A stretch of 64,000 bases of DNA, taken from Mycolicibacterium neoaurum. GTDB taxonomy: Bacteria; Actinomycetota; Actinomycetes; Mycobacteriales; Mycobacteriaceae. Position 1 is the first letter of the stretch, and each line of letters opens with the position of its first letter. The position numbers and the translations under genes were made by a program. Below are positions 56,776 to 64,000 of this stretch, in pieces. Under the pieces are notes generated by a model. The model was not told the origin of the DNA. It did not search any database and was given only the letters and a program-made list of their open reading frames with translations. The stretch lies in assembly GCF_036946495.1 (NCBI RefSeq), contig NZ_JAQIIX010000002.1, positions 2,666,001-2,730,000 of the forward strand, written 5' to 3'.

Positions 56776-57122
56776 TGAGGAATTCGCGCATCGCTTCGAT
56801 GCTGGCCGCCGGTGCCGTGGTGGCGGCGTTGGCGGTCGCCCCGGTCGCCCAGGCCGATCGCGACGAGGCCTTCGCCGATCAGTTGCACAGCTTCGGCATC
56901 TACGGGCAGAAGGATTTCAACGCCTGGATCGCCAAGATCATGTGCAAGCGCTTGCACCGTGGGGTGGATGCCGACGTGTTCGCCTCGGCGAAGTTCGTGC
57001 ACGGCCAACTACAGACCGGGTCCAGTACCGAACAGGCGTGGCAGTTCGTCGGTGCCGGTATCCCGGCCTACTGCCCCGAGCTGACACACCTGTTGGCCCG
57101 CGCCGGCCAGAAGGGGGATTGA
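56775..57122 (+). CDS. Secreted DUF732 protein
   Basis: A 115-aa exported protein: signal peptide MRNSRIASMLAAGAVVAALA followed by VAPVAQADRDEAF (cleavage near QA-D). The mature part ADQLHSFGIYGQKDFNAWI and two Cys (IMCKRL and PAYCPE) fit DUF732. ATG at 56775 shares a base with the mmpL stop, so it is coupled to the transporter. Possibly a periplasmic helper; function unknown. Confidence 0.8.
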   Translation: MRNSRIASMLAAGAVVAALAVAPVAQADRDEAFADQLHSFGIYGQKDFNAWIAKIMCKRLHRGVDADVFASAKFVHGQLQTGSSTEQAWQFVGAGIPAYCPELTHLLARAGQKGD

Positions 57123-57127
57123 GCAGC

Positions 57128-57571
57128 ATGTCCTGCAACAGGATTGCGGTGGCCGGGCTCGTCGCGGCCGCCGTGGTGCCGCTGGCTCCAGGGGTGGCAG
57201 CCGCGGATGCCACTGACGAGTATCCGATCCCGAGCAATATGCTCAAGACCACGTGCACGGTGGATCAGTACATGGCCGCGGTACGCGATACCGATCCGGT
57301 GTACTACGAGCGCTACATGATCGACTACAACAACAAGTCACCGGACGTGCAACGGGCCGCCCGGGATCGGATCACCTGGTTCTTCTCGATGGACTATGCC
57401 GGGCGCCGGCAGTACTCCGAGGACACCGCCACCAACGCCTTCTACGAGCAGCTGGCCTGGAACTGGCCGAACTGGGCCAAGCTGTTCTTCAACAACAAGG
57501 GCGTCGTCGCGCACGGGACCGAGGTGTGCGCCGGCTATCCGCCGTCCGATCCCGGCGTCTGGATCTGGTGA
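57128..57571 (+). CDS. Secreted DUF5078-like protein
   Basis: A 147-aa exported protein. The signal peptide (MSCNRIAVAGLVAAAVVPLA) precedes a mature domain with TCTVDQYMAAVRDTDPVYYE and AWNWPNWAKLFFNNKGVVA. Two Cys (TTCTV and EVCAGY) could form a disulfide. It lies six bases after the DUF732 gene and belongs to the mmpS-mmpL operon. Function unknown; co-occurrence with mmpSL suggests a transport-related envelope role. Confidence 0.75.
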   Translation: MSCNRIAVAGLVAAAVVPLAPGVAAADATDEYPIPSNMLKTTCTVDQYMAAVRDTDPVYYERYMIDYNNKSPDVQRAARDRITWFFSMDYAGRRQYSEDTATNAFYEQLAWNWPNWAKLFFNNKGVVAHGTEVCAGYPPSDPGVWIW

Positions 57572-57580
57572 GCGCGGGCG

Positions 57581-58153
57581 TCAGTCGAAATACGCAGTGT
57601 CGCGCAGCAACTGCTGGGTGGCGGCCAGCAGCGTGCGGTGCAGATCCTCGTCACTGACATCCTCGAGCGCCTTGTCGGTGACCGCGGCGTACACACCGTT
57701 GGTGACCATCGAGATGACCACCCGGCCTGCCGGGCCGTGCCCACCACCCAACAACAGATTGGTGAAACGCTCCACCAGGTCACTGAGGTCTTCGCGGGCC
57801 TCGATCATGCTCTCCAATACCGGATCACCCGCCAACACCGCGGCCAGCCGACGGTTGCGCACGCTGAACTCGATGAAACCGCTGATGGCGATCTCGCGGC
57901 GGGTGCGCGGGTCGGCGACTGCCTCGGCGATGGTCACCACCCGGGCCATATCGTCGAACATCGGCTGCGCGGCCGCGGCGACGATCTCTTCCTTGGAATG
58001 GAACTGGTAGTACACCGAGGCCTTACCGACCCCGATGCTGTCGGCGATCATCTGCAGGGTGGTGCCGCTGACGCCATGTTCACCGAACAACGTCAGCGCA
58101 GCCTCCAGCACCCGGGTCCGTGCCGTGCCGCGTCCCAACACCGATTTGGCCAC
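57581..58153 (-). CDS. TetR-family regulator, copy 2 (downstream of the mmpL cluster)
   Basis: A 190-aa TetR paralog of the gene at 52614: FGEHGVSGTTLQMIADSIGV then GKASVYYQFHSKEEIV. C-terminal motifs are also shared (VSDEDLHRTLL compared with ISAQDLHEILL). It converges with the secreted-protein gene, its stop nine bases away. It could regulate the same transporter or a different one. Start ATG at 58153. Confidence 0.82.
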   Translation of the reverse strand: MAKSVLGRGTARTRVLEAALTLFGEHGVSGTTLQMIADSIGVGKASVYYQFHSKEEIVAAAAQPMFDDMARVVTIAEAVADPRTRREIAISGFIEFSVRNRRLAAVLAGDPVLESMIEAREDLSDLVERFTNLLLGGGHGPAGRVVISMVTNGVYAAVTDKALEDVSDEDLHRTLLAATQQLLRDTAYFD

Positions 58154-58155
58154 CG

Positions 58156-58527
58156 TCAGCTCCGGGTGTCCCGACGCAACGGATGGTCATCGGGGATCTG
58201 GACGAAGATCAGCGTCACCCCGTCGGGATCGCAGACGTGCATCTCGTGCAAACCCCACGGCTCCCTGACCGCGGCCCGGGCGATCTCGACACCGCGGCCG
58301 ACCAACTCGTCCTGGGTGGCGTAGACGTCGCGCACCTGCAACCACATGCTCCCGGCGGCGGACGGGCCGCCGTGGCCGGCGAGTTCGATCAACGACTGGC
58401 CCGCGTAGAAGACGGTGCCGCCGGCGTACTCGCGTGCGACGGCCAGGCCGATGCGATCGCGGTAGAACTCCACCGATCGCCGATAGTCGGCCGGCCGCAT
58501 CAGCATCCGGCTGGCCAGGATCTCCAT
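58156..58527 (-). CDS. Glyoxalase/VOC-family protein
   Basis: Small vicinal-oxygen-chelate protein (123 aa) with paired beta-alpha-beta-beta-beta modules: RMLMRPADYRRSVEFYRDRI and LHEMHVCDPDGVTLIFVQIP, ending in the usual metal-Glu-like strand. Role unknown; such proteins bind or modify antibiotics, or isomerise metabolites. It lies two bases upstream of the TetR gene in the same direction and may be coupled to it. Confidence 0.78.
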   Translation of the reverse strand: MEILASRMLMRPADYRRSVEFYRDRIGLAVAREYAGGTVFYAGQSLIELAGHGGPSAAGSMWLQVRDVYATQDELVGRGVEIARAAVREPWGLHEMHVCDPDGVTLIFVQIPDDHPLRRDTRS

Positions 58528-58579
58528 ACCGAAGTGTCTATCACGCGATCCCGCGTTCCGGCGGCAGCGACGGACGTCC

Positions 58580-59959
58580 TCAGGCGCCCCGGTCGGCGGC
58601 CCGCAGGCCGATGGTGAAGGCGGCCTGGTCCTCGAAGTCCAGGGGGTTTCGTCCGGTGATCTGCCGGATCCGGGACAGTCGGTGGCGCACGGTGTTGGTG
58701 TGCAGGAACAGCTCGCGGGCGGTGTCGATCAGCGAACCGTTCGCGGCAAGGAAGACCCGCAGGGTGCGGATGTGTTGAGTGCCCCGATCGCGATCGAGTG
58801 CCAGCAGCGGATCGATCAACTGGGTCTTGAACGGTGTGAGCCGACTGGGCGGCAGTCCTTCCAGCAGGCTGGTGAAGGTGCTCAGCTGGTCCGGCCCGAT
58901 GCTGCCGCCGCGCTGCCTGGCCAGATCCAGCGCGACTCGGGCCTGGCTGATGGACGTGCCCAGCTCACTCAGCGGTGCTGCCGTCGCATGCCCGGAGGGC
59001 ATGGCCAGATCGGTGGCCGTCTCGATCGGCTTGTCGGCCCCGGTGCTGAGCACCAGGCATACCTCCGGGGCGTCGGCGACCAGAGCGTCGGGAAAGGCCA
59101 TCGACAACAGCGCGCCCGCCCCGGCTGGCCACGCCGAGCAGTCGATGTCCGAGGCCGCCAGGCCCGGCCAGTCCAACAATTGGTGAAGTGCGTCGGGCAG
59201 CAACATCCGCCGTTCGACGAGCGATAGCAGCTGACCGATGCGTTCACGGGAGAGTGCGGCCTCGATATCGCGCTCACCCTGGGAGGCGGCCAGGAACCGG
59301 GCGATCACCTCCAGGACCGCGGCCTCGGGCGGTTCGCCGCGCCCGACCCACACCAGCGTGCCCATCCCGTCGACCGCCGCGGCCACCGCGCCGGCGTCGA
59401 TCGGGGCACCCGGGGGCTCCAGTAGGAAATAGCAGCCCAGCACGTGCCCGGCCCGGTCCAGCAGCTCCCGACTCGACTCGCGTCGTCGCTGGGAGGAAAG
59501 CAGCTCGGGCACAAGCGCGTTGGTGGCCCGTGCGGTGGCGACCGCGCCGCCGAACCGGAAGTCGGCGATATAGCGGCTGACCGTGGCGAACGGCACCTCC
59601 GGCGGCGCGATCAGCAGCGGTAACCGGTGGTCGCGGCACGCGTCGACCAGAGCCTGCGGCGCGGCGTCGTGCACATCACCGATCCCGAAACAGATGCCGG
59701 CGGCCCCCGCGGTGTGCACCGAGGCGACGAAGGCTGCGCTGTCGGCGGGGGCCTGCAGGCTGATGCCGACGGTGCAGACCAGTTCACCGCCGCGCAGATA
59801 CCGCGACGGGTCGCGCAGTTCCGTGGTGTGTGACCAGGTGATCTGGCGGTCCGTGGCGGCCGGCCCGGTGTCGATGCGGTGCAGTCCGAGCCCGGAGCGT
59901 TCGAGCAGGTCGGCGAACGTCGGCGCACGCGCGCCGTCGTCGCTGTCGGACTCTGCCAT
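58580..59959 (-). CDS. PucR/CdaR-family transcriptional regulator
   Basis: A 459-aa regulator. The N-terminal PucR domain (about 10-130) contains VCTVGISLQAPADSAAFVAS and ICFGIGDVHDAAPQALVDAC. The C-terminal HTH is FLAANGSLIDTARELFLHTN followed by TVRHRLSRIRQITGRNPLDF. PucR-type regulators control purine, allantoin, polyamine or GABA catabolism. It lies divergent from the permease gene, which it probably controls. The divergent gap of about 140 bases holds no strong palindrome. Confidence 0.85.
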   Translation of the reverse strand: MAESDSDDGARAPTFADLLERSGLGLHRIDTGPAATDRQITWSHTTELRDPSRYLRGGELVCTVGISLQAPADSAAFVASVHTAGAAGICFGIGDVHDAAPQALVDACRDHRLPLLIAPPEVPFATVSRYIADFRFGGAVATARATNALVPELLSSQRRRESSRELLDRAGHVLGCYFLLEPPGAPIDAGAVAAAVDGMGTLVWVGRGEPPEAAVLEVIARFLAASQGERDIEAALSRERIGQLLSLVERRMLLPDALHQLLDWPGLAASDIDCSAWPAGAGALLSMAFPDALVADAPEVCLVLSTGADKPIETATDLAMPSGHATAAPLSELGTSISQARVALDLARQRGGSIGPDQLSTFTSLLEGLPPSRLTPFKTQLIDPLLALDRDRGTQHIRTLRVFLAANGSLIDTARELFLHTNTVRHRLSRIRQITGRNPLDFEDQAAFTIGLRAADRGA

Positions 59960-60101
59960 CGGTCGATCGTAACGTCGTTGTCATCTGCTGACCGGGTTCG
60001 GTTGTGCGATCATCCAATGGGCGGCCGGGCCGGTGGTGGGTTCGCAGCGTCTTCGCCGTCAACGATGGCGGCGGTGCGGCCGGGCGCGTGATAGTTCGTT
60101 G

Positions 60102-61550
60102 ATGACCGAGCCACAGGTACTGCGCCGCGAGTTCTCCCTTTGGTCGGCGTTCGCGTTCGCCTTCGCCTTCATCTCGCCGATCGTCGCGTTGTACGGAATC
60201 TTCGGGTTGGCCTTGTCGGCAGCCGGTCCGAGCTTCTGGTGGGGCTTCGGGCTGGTGTTCGCCGGCCAGTTCCTGGTCGCGCTGGTGTTCGCGATGCTGG
60301 TGTCGCGCTGGCCGTTGGAGGGGTCCATCTACCAGTGGTCGCGACGGCTGCTGGGGACCACCTATGGCTGGTTCGCGGGCTGGGCCTATATGTGGACGCT
60401 GGTCATCGCGATGGCCACGGTCGCTCTGGGCGCGGCCGGCTTCACCGCCAACATCTTCGGTGTCGAGGAGCCCTCGGGGACGACGCTGGCGCTCATCGCC
60501 CTGGCCATCCTGCTTGCCGGCACCGCGGTCAACCTGGCCGGCCGGCAGGCGCTGAAGATCTTCATGATCGGCAGCATCATCGCCGAGGTCATCGGCTCGG
60601 TGGTGCTGGGTACCTGGCTGCTGCTGTTCCATCGGCAGAACTCGCTGTCGGTGCTGTTCTCCGGCGGCGGCCCCGAGGTGGACATCTGGACCTGGCTCAG
60701 CGGACCGTTCCTGCTGGCGGTGGCCTTCATCGGATGGTCCTTCGTCGGTTTCGAGAGCGCCGGGTCGATCGCCGAGGAAGTGCACGAACCGCGCCGTTAC
60801 CTGCCCAAGGCCGTGCTGTTCTCGCTGGCGTTCATCGCCCTGGTCGTCGGCTATTCCAGCCTCGCCATCATCCTGGCCATCCCCGACCTGGACGCCGTCG
60901 CCGAGGGCGCGGTCGGTGATCCGGTGTACGAAACCCTCACCGTCGCACTGGGTCACGGCATCGCGCGGCCGGTGGAGGTGATGTTCGTCATCGGCTTCCT
61001 TGCCAGCTTCCTGGCACTGCAGACCTCGGCTTCGCGGGTCATCTGGGCTTATGCGCGCGACCGGGCGCTGCCGGCCTCGGCGGTGCTGTCCCAGCTGCGC
61101 GGTCCGGCCCGGATCCCGGTCGTGGCGATCGGGGTCACCACCGTGGTGGGTGCCGCCCTGTTCGGGCTCAGCATCGTCGCCGGGGATATCTACTCGCTGA
61201 TGGTCAACTTCACCGCCGGTGGCTTCTATCTGGCATTCCTCTTCCCGCTCATCGGATTCCTGGTCGTGCTGGTGCGTCGGGCGTGGACACCCGCCAACTT
61301 CTCGCTGGGCCGGGCCACCCTGCCCGTCGCTGTGGTGGCCGTGGTGTGGGCGGTATTGCAGTTCGTCAACATCGCCTGGCCGCGAGTGGCTTTCGAGCAG
61401 CGCTACCTGGACTGGTCGGTGTGGATCGGCATCGCGGTGCTGCTGGTGCTCGGCACGGCGATCCTGGCGACCGTGCGTTCGCGTATCGTCGAAGCCTCGG
61501 TGATCGACGAGGTGGAATCCCGTGACGAGTTCGCAGACGCCCATGAGTGA
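60102..61550 (+). CDS. APC-superfamily amino-acid/polyamine permease
   Basis: A 482-aa membrane transporter with about twelve helices. The N-terminal SAFAFAFAFISPIVALYGIF and the later SWSFVGFESAGSIAEEVHEP-like consensus (WSFVGFESAGSIAEEVHEPR) match APC permeases for amino acids or polyamines. ATG at 60102. The 3' end overlaps the SDR gene, starting an operon with two SDRs and an agmatinase-family enzyme. The substrate may be a guanidino compound or polyamine, which is inference. Confidence 0.85.
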   Translation: MTEPQVLRREFSLWSAFAFAFAFISPIVALYGIFGLALSAAGPSFWWGFGLVFAGQFLVALVFAMLVSRWPLEGSIYQWSRRLLGTTYGWFAGWAYMWTLVIAMATVALGAAGFTANIFGVEEPSGTTLALIALAILLAGTAVNLAGRQALKIFMIGSIIAEVIGSVVLGTWLLLFHRQNSLSVLFSGGGPEVDIWTWLSGPFLLAVAFIGWSFVGFESAGSIAEEVHEPRRYLPKAVLFSLAFIALVVGYSSLAIILAIPDLDAVAEGAVGDPVYETLTVALGHGIARPVEVMFVIGFLASFLALQTSASRVIWAYARDRALPASAVLSQLRGPARIPVVAIGVTTVVGAALFGLSIVAGDIYSLMVNFTAGGFYLAFLFPLIGFLVVLVRRAWTPANFSLGRATLPVAVVAVVWAVLQFVNIAWPRVAFEQRYLDWSVWIGIAVLLVLGTAILATVRSRIVEASVIDEVESRDEFADAHE

Positions 61551-62244
61551 CCCGGGCCCGGTCGCCGTCGTCACCGGTGCCGCAAGCGGTATCGGCGCGG
61601 CCGCCGCCGAGGCGCTGCGCCGGCGTGGGTACCGGATCGGCGCACTGGACCTGTCGGCCGACGCGGAGGCTGATCATGCTGTGGCGGTCGATGTTTCCGA
61701 TCACGTGGCGGTGGCGGCGGCCGTCGCCGAGATCCGCTCGACCCTGGGCCCGGTCGCCGCGCTGGTGACCTCGGCCGGCTACTACGAGATGGCGCTGATC
61801 GACCAGATCGATGCGGCGTCCTGGCGGCGGATGCTGCGGGTGCACCTCGGCGGATTGTTCAACGCGGCGCGTGCGTGCCTGCCCGACATGCTGGCGGCCG
61901 GATCGGGCGCGGTGGTCGCGGTGGCCAGTGAACTCGCCGTCGGTGGTGGCGACCAGGAGAGCCATTACGTCGCGGCCAAGGGGGCGATCATCGGTCTGGT
62001 GCGCAGCCTGGCCGCTGAGGTCGCCGGATCCGGGGTACGAGTCAACGCTGTCGCACCCGGACCCACCGATACTCCGCTGCTGGATGCCCATTCCCCATGG
62101 CGGGCACAGGAATACCTGGATACTCTGCCGCTGCGCAGGCTGGCCACCCCGGACGAGGTGGCCCGCTGTGTCGAATATCTGGTCTGCGACGCGACGTTCA
62201 GTGTCGGCGATGTGGTCAACGTCAACTCGGGAGCGGTGATATGA
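61522..62244 (+). CDS. Short-chain dehydrogenase/reductase 1
   Basis: Classical SDR (240 aa): VAVVTGAASGIGAAAAEALR for NAD(P) binding, catalytic Ser in VAVASELAVGG and YVAAK for Tyr and Lys. The GTG at 61522 has GAGGTGG about seven bases upstream and overlaps the permease by 29 bases; an ATG at 61543 is an alternative. It overlaps the next SDR by ATGA. Oxidises or reduces an alcohol/ketone; substrate unknown. Confidence 0.83.
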   Translation: MTSSQTPMSDPGPVAVVTGAASGIGAAAAEALRRRGYRIGALDLSADAEADHAVAVDVSDHVAVAAAVAEIRSTLGPVAALVTSAGYYEMALIDQIDAASWRRMLRVHLGGLFNAARACLPDMLAAGSGAVVAVASELAVGGGDQESHYVAAKGAIIGLVRSLAAEVAGSGVRVNAVAPGPTDTPLLDAHSPWRAQEYLDTLPLRRLATPDEVARCVEYLVCDATFSVGDVVNVNSGAVI

Positions 62245-62990
62245 GCAGGGTCGCGCTGATCACGGGCGCGGCGCAGGGGATGGGTGCGGCGCACGCGCGT
62301 CGGCTCGCCGGCCGGGGAATGACGGTTGCCGTCAACGATATTCGTCCCAGTGCGGAACTGGACGCGCTGGCCGAGGAGACCGGCGGATTCGCCGTTGCCG
62401 GTGACGTGTCCGATCCGCAGGAATGCCTGCGCATCGCCGACACTGTGGCCGAGCGCACCGGCCGACTCGATGTACTGGTGGCCAACCACGCGTACATGAC
62501 GATGGCCCCGCTCCTCGAGCACGATGAGCAGGATTGGTGGCGCATCGTCGACACCAACCTCGGTGGCACCTACCACCTGATACAGGCCGTGCTGCCACAC
62601 ATGCGGGCCAGGGCCGAAGGGCGCATCGTGGTGATCGCCAGCGAGTGGGGTGTCACCGGATGGCCGGAGGCGACCGCCTACGCGGCCGCCAAATCCGGGC
62701 TGATCGCCTTGGTCAAGGGTCTCGGCCGCGAACTGGCGCCGGAGGGGATCATCGTCAACGCGGTCGCGCCGGGCGTCACCGATACTCCGCAACTTCAGGT
62801 CGACGCCGATGCCGCCGGAATCGACCTGGCGGACATGCACGAACGGTATGCGGCGGGAATTCCGTTGGGTCGCATCGGTAGACCCGATGAGATCTCGGCG
62901 GCGGTCGAGCTGCTCGCCGATTTCCAGGTGGCGGCAATCGTCGGGCAGGTCGTCTCGTGCAACGGCGGATCGACCAGGAGCAGAGCATGA
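62241..62990 (+). CDS. Short-chain dehydrogenase/reductase 2
   Basis: Classical SDR (249 aa) paralogous in type to the gene before it. ALITGAAQGMGAAHARRLAG binds the cofactor, catalytic Ser lies in VVIASEWGVTGW and Tyr-Lys in YAAAKSGLIAL. The usual NAG motif reads VANHA. ATG at 62241. It overlaps the agmatinase-family gene by ATGA, so both act in one pathway. Confidence 0.84.
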   Translation: MSRVALITGAAQGMGAAHARRLAGRGMTVAVNDIRPSAELDALAEETGGFAVAGDVSDPQECLRIADTVAERTGRLDVLVANHAYMTMAPLLEHDEQDWWRIVDTNLGGTYHLIQAVLPHMRARAEGRIVVIASEWGVTGWPEATAYAAAKSGLIALVKGLGRELAPEGIIVNAVAPGVTDTPQLQVDADAAGIDLADMHERYAAGIPLGRIGRPDEISAAVELLADFQVAAIVGQVVSCNGGSTRSRA

Positions 62991-63979
62991 CGGAAAGGGA
63001 GCCGGTGGACGGCCAGGACAGATACGTGCGGTCGGCGTCGGGAAATATCGGACAGGTGAACGCGCAGCAGGTGCCGCGCTATGCCGGGCTGGCGACCTTC
63101 GCCCGCCTGCCGCAGCGTCACGAGGTGCCGCGCCACGATATCGCCGTCGTCGGGGTGCCGTTCGACAGTGGGGTGACCTACCGGCCGGGGGCCCGGTTCG
63201 GTCCGGCCGCCATCCGCGAGGCCTCCAGGTTGCTCAAGCCCTACAACCCGGCTCAGGACATAAGTCCGTTCGCGCAGGCGCAGGTCGTCGATGCCGGGGA
63301 TATCGCGGCGAACCCGTTCGATATCGATGCCGCGGTCGACGAGGTGCGCGAGGGTATCGCTGCGCTGTTGACCAACCCGCAGCAGCGGGTGCTGACCTTC
63401 GGTGGTGATCACACCATCGCGCTGCCCGCGCTGCAGGCGGTCAGCCGCGTGCACGGGCCGGTCGCCCTGGTGCACTTCGACGCCCACCTGGACACCTGGG
63501 ACACCTACTTCGGCGCACCGTGTACGCATGGCACGCCGTTTCGCCGCGCTGCCGAGCAGGGGTTGCTGGTCAAGGGACACTCCGCGCACGTCGGGATCCG
63601 CGGATCGCTTTATGACAGAGCGGATCTGCTCGATGACGAGTCGTTGGGATTCACCATCGTGCACTGCCGCGATATCGACCGCATCGGAATAGACGGTGTC
63701 ATCGAACGAATCCGGGAGCGGGTGGGCGAGCACCCGGTCTACGTCTCGATCGATATCGATGTGCTCGACCCGGCGTTCGCGCCGGGGACAGGTACTCCGG
63801 AGATCGGCGGTATGACCAGCCGGGAGCTGGTGGCCATCCTGCGGGCGATGCGCGGTCTGCACATCGTCGGCGCGGATGTCGTCGAGGTGGCACCGGCCTA
63901 TGACAGCGCCGACGTGACAGCGGTGGCCGCGGCCAATATCGGCTACGAGTTGATCACCCTGATGGCCGAAAATGTCTGA
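62987..63979 (+). CDS. Agmatinase/ureohydrolase-family enzyme
   Basis: A 330-aa binuclear-manganese-type ureohydrolase that removes urea from a guanidino compound. Metal-ligand runs LTFGGDHTIALPAL, LVHFDAHLDTWDTYFG and VSIDIDVLDPAFAPGTGTPE are intact. HGTPFRRAAEQGLL resembles guanidinobutyrase/guanidinopropionase-like members as much as agmatinase, so the substrate is uncertain. ATG at 62987. Its stop overlaps the next gene by 8 bases. Cytosolic. Confidence 0.87.
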   Translation: MTEREPVDGQDRYVRSASGNIGQVNAQQVPRYAGLATFARLPQRHEVPRHDIAVVGVPFDSGVTYRPGARFGPAAIREASRLLKPYNPAQDISPFAQAQVVDAGDIAANPFDIDAAVDEVREGIAALLTNPQQRVLTFGGDHTIALPALQAVSRVHGPVALVHFDAHLDTWDTYFGAPCTHGTPFRRAAEQGLLVKGHSAHVGIRGSLYDRADLLDDESLGFTIVHCRDIDRIGIDGVIERIRERVGEHPVYVSIDIDVLDPAFAPGTGTPEIGGMTSRELVAILRAMRGLHIVGADVVEVAPAYDSADVTAVAAANIGYELITLMAENV

Positions 63980-64000
63980 ATTACGCTGGCCTGAAGGCAA
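63972..64000 (+). CDS. Start of a further gene in the operon (partial)
   Basis: An ATG at 63972 overlaps the agmatinase-family stop and opens MSELRWPEG before the window ends. The overlap style matches the other coupled genes here. Too little sequence remains to name a family. Confidence 0.45.

Overview
The window is a G+C-rich chromosomal segment of a mycobacterium, most likely a rapidly growing Mycolicibacterium-type species. Its gene order follows the M. tuberculosis stretch from gpm1 (Rv0489) to pitA (Rv0545c): gpm1, senX3-regX3, ppx1, proC, the Rv0500A/Rv0500B small proteins, hemA-hemC-hemD-hemB, a 13E12-family gene, hemL, the cytochrome c maturation genes, menA, mtnP, the Rv0539/Rv0540 transferases, menE and pitA. 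PE/PPE genes, cmaA2, mmpS2/mmpL2 and fabH, which lie between these markers in M. tuberculosis, are absent and other genes occupy those places. Species assignment is inference from synteny and remembered protein similarity only.

Layout. 1-8250: end of gpm1; the phosphate two-component system senX3-regX3, with an unusual 65-bp partial duplication of the regX3 start; Rv0495c-like Cys-rich protein; ppx1; conserved Rv0497-0499-like genes; proC; a small HTH protein; and a 33-residue basic ribosomal-type protein. 8267-13100: an atypical SDR, an acyltransferase, a DUF559 nuclease-like gene bracketed by two 55-bp hairpin repeats, a MaoC-type dehydratase-like protein, a SerB-like phosphatase and a glutaredoxin-like protein. 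13179-19701: heme operon plus four small membrane proteins. 19698-24063: accessory block (13E12/HNH, DUF2236, TetR, PPOX and Ddn-like genes). 24166-31543: hemL, phosphatase, thioredoxin-like lipoprotein, CcdA, ResB, CcsB, MinD-like ATPase and small membrane proteins. 31574-36195: S9 peptidase, MerR regulator, DUF3159 membrane protein, menA. 36281-43156: mtnP, epimerase, GT2, DUF2064, methyltransferase, fused cytochrome b/molybdopterin protein and membrane proteins. 43227-50634: nitronate monooxygenase, class III cyclase, cutinase, PhoU-like, AzlCD, GNAT, PPOX, menE and DUF3349. 50821-52708: pitA, membrane protein, second DUF3349. 52614-58153: mmpS-mmpL-secreted protein cluster bracketed by two paralogous TetR genes. 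58156-64000: VOC protein, PucR regulator, APC permease, two SDRs and an agmatinase-family hydrolase.

How the genes work together. Phosphate handling recurs: SenX3/RegX3, exopolyphosphatase, a PhoU-like protein and PitA, with PhoB-type direct repeats before senX3 and between DUF3349 and pitA. Heme supply (hemA/C/D/B/L) sits beside cytochrome c assembly and menaquinone synthesis (menA, menE), a respiratory grouping. Most genes are packed with ATGA/GTGA overlaps, implying translationally coupled operons. No tRNA, rRNA, CRISPR array or insertion sequence was recognised, and no stretch longer than about 300 bases lacks a gene.
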